From NCBI GenBank assembly GCA_026826555.1, contig JAKSZT010054215.1:18955141-19019140 (forward strand): a DNA stretch of 64,000 bases, written 5' to 3'. This document shows positions 59,098 to 64,000 of the stretch, in pieces. The notes beneath the pieces were generated by a model, which was given only the letters and a program-made list of their open reading frames with translations, did no database searches and had not been told where the DNA came from. The translations under genes were made by a program, and so were the position numbers. Every line of letters begins with the position of its first letter. Position 1 is the first letter of the stretch. Origin of the DNA: Tolypeutes matacus (taxonomy: Eukaryota; Chordata; Mammalia; Cingulata; Chlamyphoridae).

Positions 59098-59494
59098 ACC
59101 ACCCTCAAAGAGGTGGAGAATAACCTTAAGTTTGGACTGTGCGTATGACTTGTCCCAAATAGTATAGGGTGGAAAGGGAGTTAAAAGAATAAATTTACAA
59201 TGGAGAAACCTAACAAACACTACTTCAGCCAGGTGGTCAAGGTCAACATTAACAGTGATAAGTCATGTTGAAAGCATATGCCCTTGATGAGAACTGCACC
59301 TTACCTCTGTGGTCTTCCCATAGCTTCAGACAAAATATCTGACCAGTGCTTCTCAAAACTGTCAAGGTCAAAAACAAGGAAAGCCTGAGAAACTGTGACA
59401 GCCAAGAGAAGACAAAGGAGACACGACCAATGTAATGTGGTATTCTGGATGGGATCCTTGAAAACAAAAAGGACATTACGTTAAAACTAAGGAA

Positions 59495-59959
59495 TCCTCA
59501 GGATTGGGGAATAAACGATGGACTAGAGTAGACTTACTGCTAGTCTACTATCGACTTATTGTGATTCTAGCAATGGAAGAACTTTCATCATTGATGTGGA
59601 GGCAGTGGCCACCGGAAGTTCTGATGGGAGGAAGAGGGGAGGAATGGGTGCAGTATGGGAGCATTTTCAGGACATTGGAGTTGTCTTGAATGACGTTGCA
59701 GTGACAGATACAGGCCATTGTATATCTTGTCATAACATAAAATTGTGCGGGAGAGAGTTTAAACTGTAAAGTAAACTATAATCCACACTTACTGGCAATG
59801 CTCCAATGTGTGCTCATCAGCTGTAACAAATGTACCACATTAATGAAAGATGTTGTTAATATGGGAAAGTGTGGGAGGGATAGGGGGTGGGGCATATGAG
59901 AATGCCCTACATTTTTATGTAACATTTATGTAATCTAAGTATCTTTAAAAAAATGTAAA
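59495..59959 (+). mobile_element. 5'-truncated L1 insertion with 12-bp TSD
   Basis: The segment ends in an A-rich tail (59,945-59,959) and shares the 3' layout of the L1 copies at 2,684 and 45,480: 'aactgtaaagtaaactataatcc', 'tcatcagctgtaacaaatgtaccaca', 'aatgaaagatgttgttaa'. AAAACTAAGGAA flanks it exactly on both sides (59,483-59,494 and 59,960-59,971), the hallmark of target-primed reverse transcription. The 61-codon frames inside are not genes. Confidence 0.9.
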
Positions 59960-60169
59960 AAAACTAAGGAAATCTGAATTAAGTATAAATTTTAGTTAAT
60001 AATAAAGTATCGATATTGGTTCATGAATTGTGACAAATGTGCCATCCCAATGTCAGATGTTGACACTAAGGGGAACTGCGTGTGGGGTTTATGGGAATTC
60101 TTTGTACTGTCTTCACAGTTTCTATAAATTTAAAACTATTTTAAAATAAAAAAGTTTACTTTAAAAAAT

Positions 60170-61895
60170 TAATCATGTTTAACTTGTGTAAAAATGCCAA
60201 AGATGATAAGGAGCATCCATGTATTTTACTCAGACTTGCCGACCATAGGAACAGCCCTGATCTCTGTGTACATGAATCCATTGCGTTGGACCATGTCTCT
60301 TTTCATAGGTAGGAGAGGTGCAGCTCAACCCAAGTCACCATTTAGCAACTGCACACTTCCCTTCTCTCAGGCAAAGTCTGGACTGCTAGGAAGGAAGGAG
60401 CTCCAGCAAACCTTACCCAGAAAGCAAAACTGAAAGAGACAGAAAATCATTCCTTAGAGTTGGGTATTAATTGGTGATACCCATTTGGCTCAATTTCCAA
60501 GATACAGGGTGATGCACTCCACACTGGAGTTGAGGGACTTGCTGCAGGTATTATGATGTCCTTGTATAGTATGGTGATATGATTAGATCACCAAGTTTTC
60601 CTCGACTCAGTTGGGTACACACAGAAACTATTTAAATAATGATACACTGCACTGAATCCCTTATTATTCAAATGAAGTTATGTAAAAATATGCATTGTCT
60701 TTGTTGAATGCTATTCACTCAGATAAGCTCTAAGCTTTCCCTCTGAATTGTCATACCCACTTACAAGGTATATACACATCCCTATTCATAATTACCCTGT
60801 TTTGGTGGAATTGCTAAAATCAGCACTTTGCAAGGGAGAGATTTGAGCTTCTAGGAAAAAACAGGATTGAATGGAATGCTGAAGTATGTTAGGAGAGCAA
60901 ATGCTATTAAATATTCTTAGGCACACATGACTGTTTGCCAATGGAGATCAATTTCAAATATGAAAATGAATTAAGCCTTTGCAGACTAGAGAAGAACAGA
61001 GAGAAATTTGGAAGAACTTCTAATTGCTATAGCCCATTCCTGCTGATCATTTAAAATCCCACTGGCTTCATAGAAAATTACAGAGCTGAGTAATTACACT
61101 AAATTGTAAGCAATATTCCTTGCGGTAACAATGAATAAGGTTATTCAGGTAACTGCTGTCAAACTTTAGAGCTAGGGAGATTAATAAGGAACAATGGGCA
61201 CAAGAAAAAGAATTATGAAAATATGTCCAAGCTGACAAAAGTCAACTTCAATTTGCTTCATAAAGCTGCCTGACCATGAAAGATACATTATAGTAGCCTG
61301 AAATTTGTTAATAAGTTTTTCTTGTGCATGCCTGTTGAAGTATTCCAAGTTTTCTATTGTCATATAAAAAAGCATACACATCTAGAATTACTGAGGTTCT
61401 GAGACATGATGATCTGGTGTTTTTTGTTTCTAAGACACAGTTTTACTCCACTCCAAGGAAAATTACCTTAGCCTGGTGCTTTGCTGTAAAAGAAGATTGA
61501 ATCTATTGTCAAATTATATTTTTAAGTGTAATTTGTAAGTATAGCAATCATAATAAGATTAAATTTTATTTCATGTAAACTGGGTATGCGAGTGGATTTT
61601 CACAAAGAACCTCATTCTTCTCTCCTGCGCTTATCACTTATCACATGAGATGTGATATGTAAATCTAAACAGAGTCATTTTGGCTTAGATTTGAAGAATA
61701 CAAACCATAGAATTAAAAAATAACATTTGCAGCTAAAAATAACTTTGGTGTTAATACTGTCCATTCTCCCTCAGATGAGGCACTTGCCATTTTGCCTCCT
61801 TTGTATGATTACAGAGCGCCATCAGTGTTGTCAAAGAGGAAAAAACACTTCATCAGGAACCAGGAGACTGAGCCCTGGCCTTTTTACTTATTGGC
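60170..61895. other. Unique non-coding sequence
   Basis: No gene or repeat recognised over 1.7 kb. The 79-codon frame at 60,194-60,433 starts near the LINE end and shows no domain. The part at 60,820-61,200 has even complexity and AT-rich homeobox-like words (TAATTA types), which is only a weak hint of a regulatory element. Confidence 0.4.
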
Positions 61896-61904
61896 TTAGT
61901 GAAT

Positions 61905-62100
61905 TTAAGCAAGAGTGAGCTCTGACATTAGGCAGGCATGGGTTCAAGTCCAAGCTCTCTGATTCATCAGTTTGAGGCTTTAGGTAAATTACCAAATGAA
62001 GAAAATATCTCTTGGTGCATATCTAAGTTTGGTTAGAATAAAGGAAAATACAATAGGAGTCAACTATGTTTTGAGGATTGTCTTCTGTAAGATATTATGT
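61905..62100 (+). repeat. MIR SINE
   Basis: 'tgacattaggcaggcatgggttcaagtccaagctctctgattcatcagtttgaggctttaggtaaattacc' is the 5' half of MIR; the 3' half is more diverged. Confidence 0.8.
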
Positions 62101-62254
62101 TCACCTGCTCTGTAAAAGATCAAAATTTCAAGGTTCAAATGGCATACATTTTTTTTCAAAACCAATAAAAATCATTTGTTATGAAAACTATTGAAACTTC
62201 CTTTAAAAGCTCAAGACTGCAATAATTTCAAGTTTGACAAAATTAAAAACACTT

Positions 62255-62535
62255 GTCCCACCACAGCCAGAAGCCTCCCCAACTTTCGTGGCACCAACGG
62301 AGCGGGAGCCTGGGCCTCCAGGTTCCCAGGTCGGCACGCACTTCCTTCCACAAGCAAGGCCACAAGCACGCTGTCTGGATAATGGATTCCGGTCAGGTCC
62401 CAGCCCTAAACCAAACGCCCTGAGGAGCGCCCAGAGGACCGTGCTGCGGCTCGATTTTGGCGGATCGGAAGCTGGAACTACATCCTCACGATCAGTAAAA
62501 TTGCAAGGGTTTGGAATAAGGGCCACCCGAAAATG
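62255..62535. other. CpG-rich segment of unknown origin
   Basis: A sharp GC and CpG peak (about fifteen CpG sites) in AT-rich surroundings, with overlapping long open frames on both strands (62,234-62,548 plus, 104 codons; 62,203-62,541 minus, 112 codons). Open frames on both strands are expected from high GC and do not by themselves show coding. It could be a fragment of a processed gene copy, a young repeat or a small CpG island. No domain or gene is recognised. Confidence 0.45.
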
Positions 62536-62686
62536 GTTCAAATGGTAAAACAGAAATCCACAATGGGTAAAATAATTTTGTACGGAGGGCTTTAGTTACC
62601 CAGCAGACAAAACTGATTTCTAATATGCAAAATCATTTCTCCTTAGATTAGATAAAGTGGTTGAGATACTAATAGACCATCCTTCC

Positions 62687-63030
62687 TGTTATGGCCAGTT
62701 TCATGTGTCAGCTTAGCTTTCGCTGACTTCCCAGTTACTGAGTTAAATCCTAATCTAGGTGTGGCTGTGAAGGTATTTTGTAGATGTGGCTAGCAACTAC
62801 AATCACTTGCCTTTATGTAAAGGAGATTATCCTTGATAATCTGGGTGGGCCTTATCCAATCAACTGAAAGGCTTTAAGAGCAAAAAACCCGAGGTTTCCT
62901 GGAAAAAGGAGGCATTTTGCCTGGGGACTGCAGCATCAACTCTTGTCTGAGAGTTTCCAGCCTCATGGCTTGTCCTACAGAATTCAGACTTGCCAGCCCC
63001 CACAACCACCTGAGTCAATTCACTAAATGG
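62687..63030 (+). mobile_element. MLT2-like (ERVL) LTR, 3' truncated
   Basis: Starts TGTTATGGCCAGTTTCATGTGTCAGCTTAGC and continues 'ggtgtggctgtgaaggtattttgtagatg', 'tctgggtgggccttatccaatcaactgaaaggc' and 'cagacttgccagcccccacaaccacctgagtcaattc', the layout of MLT2-type LTRs. The usual 3' end (the 'ggttctctagag' part) is missing. The 116-codon minus frame at 62,860-63,210 is translation of this LTR and its flank. Confidence 0.8.
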
Positions 63031-63039
63031 TGTCATAGG

Positions 63040-64000
63040 AATACGTACATTAATGAGAAGTAAATCTAAAATTCTGATAACGTGGGAGGAGAGGCTCTTG
63101 TAGGAACCTGACCATGCTCCCAGTAGGAACAGATATGGAGAGGGGATATGGGAGTTTGGGATTCCTGAAAAAGACCTGAGCACCAGTAAGAGAAGCCGCT
63201 GTAGGGACAATTTATTTATTCACATGGTGTTGTCAGACTGAACTAGATCCCTTACACCTGCCATTCTAAGAACAAAGGAAGTAATAAACCAGCAATGCCA
63301 AATTCAGATCCAAGAACAATGAACACAAACACCACTGCCAACCGCATCCCTTCCAAGAAATGATGCTCAGATCATGAGTGTGTGCTAACCTTGAGACCAG
63401 GCATGGGTGTCATGGGTGCTCAGGGAGATGATTCGTGATTGACGGCTTTATTCTATTCTATTTGTGTTTGACTCGCACTATGTTACTGCATCTATCAGGA
63501 GACCTGGTCTTGGAAGGGTGTGCACCCTGTGGTAAGGATTGCTGAATTCAAATGAAACACATGGTTAGAAGTCATGTGGCAATTTCCCCAGAAAGAAGAC
63601 TCTGAGATGGAGATTAGCATGCACAAAGTTTTGGGGGTGGGCTTTGGGGATTCACACCTGTGGGGGAAGGAAAGGAAAGGAGGCAGGATTGGGCCTAGAG
63701 AGAAGCCACCCAACCATCCCACAGGGAGCTCTGAGGCTAAGGGGGCTCCCAAACTTGGCCTGTGCAGTCTTTGGATATGCACTGCTTCCTGGAGAGGGGA
63801 GTGACTTGGGCGAGGAAGCTCTGTTCAGCACAGGCAATTCCTCTCCGAGAGGGAGCAGCTGAGAGAGTAAATCCTTCTGTCTAAAAGCGGGATCTTGGTG
63901 GACAGTGCAACTTCCATTAGACAGGTTCCTGAGAAGAGGAAAAGGGCAGTCTCTGAACTAAACTAGCTCAAAACCCATTCTGGTAACATGTCACCTAAGT
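63040..64000. other. Unique sequence, nothing recognised
   Basis: Somewhat richer in GC and purine (63,600-63,860). Overlapping frames of 60-95 codons exist on both strands without any domain. No gene is called. Confidence 0.4.

Larger units (their letters stand above)
57560..60165 (+). repeat. Old L1-type LINE 3' region carrying three later insertions
   Basis: With the insertions set aside, one element runs: 'ggagaaatggctgattctaggaccgggatgag' and 'ttgaaagagttcccaatggccag' (to 57,810), 'gagctggaacaatttgagtgataaaat' to 'tttttgtaggtacaccac' (58,410-58,594), 'aaagaggtggagaataacc' to 'ggacattacgttaaaactaaggaa' (59,098-59,494), and 'atctgaattaagtataaattttagttaataat' to the A-rich end near 60,165. 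Each junction rejoins the sense of the text across an insertion. A (CA)n tract sits at 57,702-57,730. The precise L1 subfamily is not determined. Confidence 0.75.

Noticed and set aside
62860..63210. 116-codon minus frame
   Set aside because: Antisense translation of the MLT2-like LTR and its flank.
1..64000. CRISPR array, operon or other prokaryotic system
   Set aside because: No direct-repeat/spacer pattern and no ribosome-binding-site-led gene strings. Composition and repeats are mammalian.

Overview
This window looks like gene-poor nuclear DNA from a placental mammal, most likely a xenarthran (armadillo or a close relative). The sequence is AT-rich and CpG-depleted. It carries mammal-wide old repeats (MIR, L2, MER5-type, MLT1-type and L1-type). 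The best lineage clue is five copies of a tRNA-derived SINE whose tRNA-like head, with pol III A and B boxes, matches the armadillo DAS-SINE type; two copies are clear dimers and one more is a long dimer. I found no intact cellular gene, rRNA, true tRNA or CRISPR array. Nearly all open frames are chance frames or translations of repeats.

Layout. 0-5.5 kb: microsatellite, HAL1/L1-like and L1 3' ends, then an LTR nested in an LTR nested in an L1. 5.5-8.4 kb: nothing recognised. 8.6-10.8 kb: a decayed gammaretrovirus-like (class I) ERV on the minus strand, retaining a gag zinc knuckle, RNase H and the env transmembrane subunit but lacking integrase and env surface unit. 11-28 kb: old L1, MIR and LTR fragments plus long unique stretches. 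28.6 kb: a long dimeric DAS-SINE. 29-34 kb: L2, MIR and antisense L1, with a solo LTR inside the L1. 34.05-40.6 kb: a full-length but dead ERVL (class III) provirus on the minus strand, inserted in the same antisense L1. It has two LTRs, a PBS-like and a PPT-like site, protease, RT, RNase H, integrase and a dUTPase-like segment, and is flanked by a perfect 5-bp duplication. 41-46 kb: L1 and L2, including an L1 with a large internal deletion. 46.3 kb: an unexplained CpG-rich segment. 47-57 kb: MIR, MER5A, MLT1 LTR, DAS-SINEs and unique sequence. 57.5-60.2 kb: one old LINE 3' region carrying three younger insertions, each with a target-site duplication. 62.2-62.5 kb: a second unexplained CpG-rich segment. 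62.7 kb: an MLT2-like LTR.

The parts make no pathway. What the window shows is a legible record of successive retrotransposition and proviral insertion. I did not find a new biological system. The best leads are the two CpG-rich islands of unknown origin, the complete ERVL provirus, the mosaic class I ERV and the nested stack at 57.5-60.2 kb. All repeat-family names rest on recognition by eye, not on a database search.
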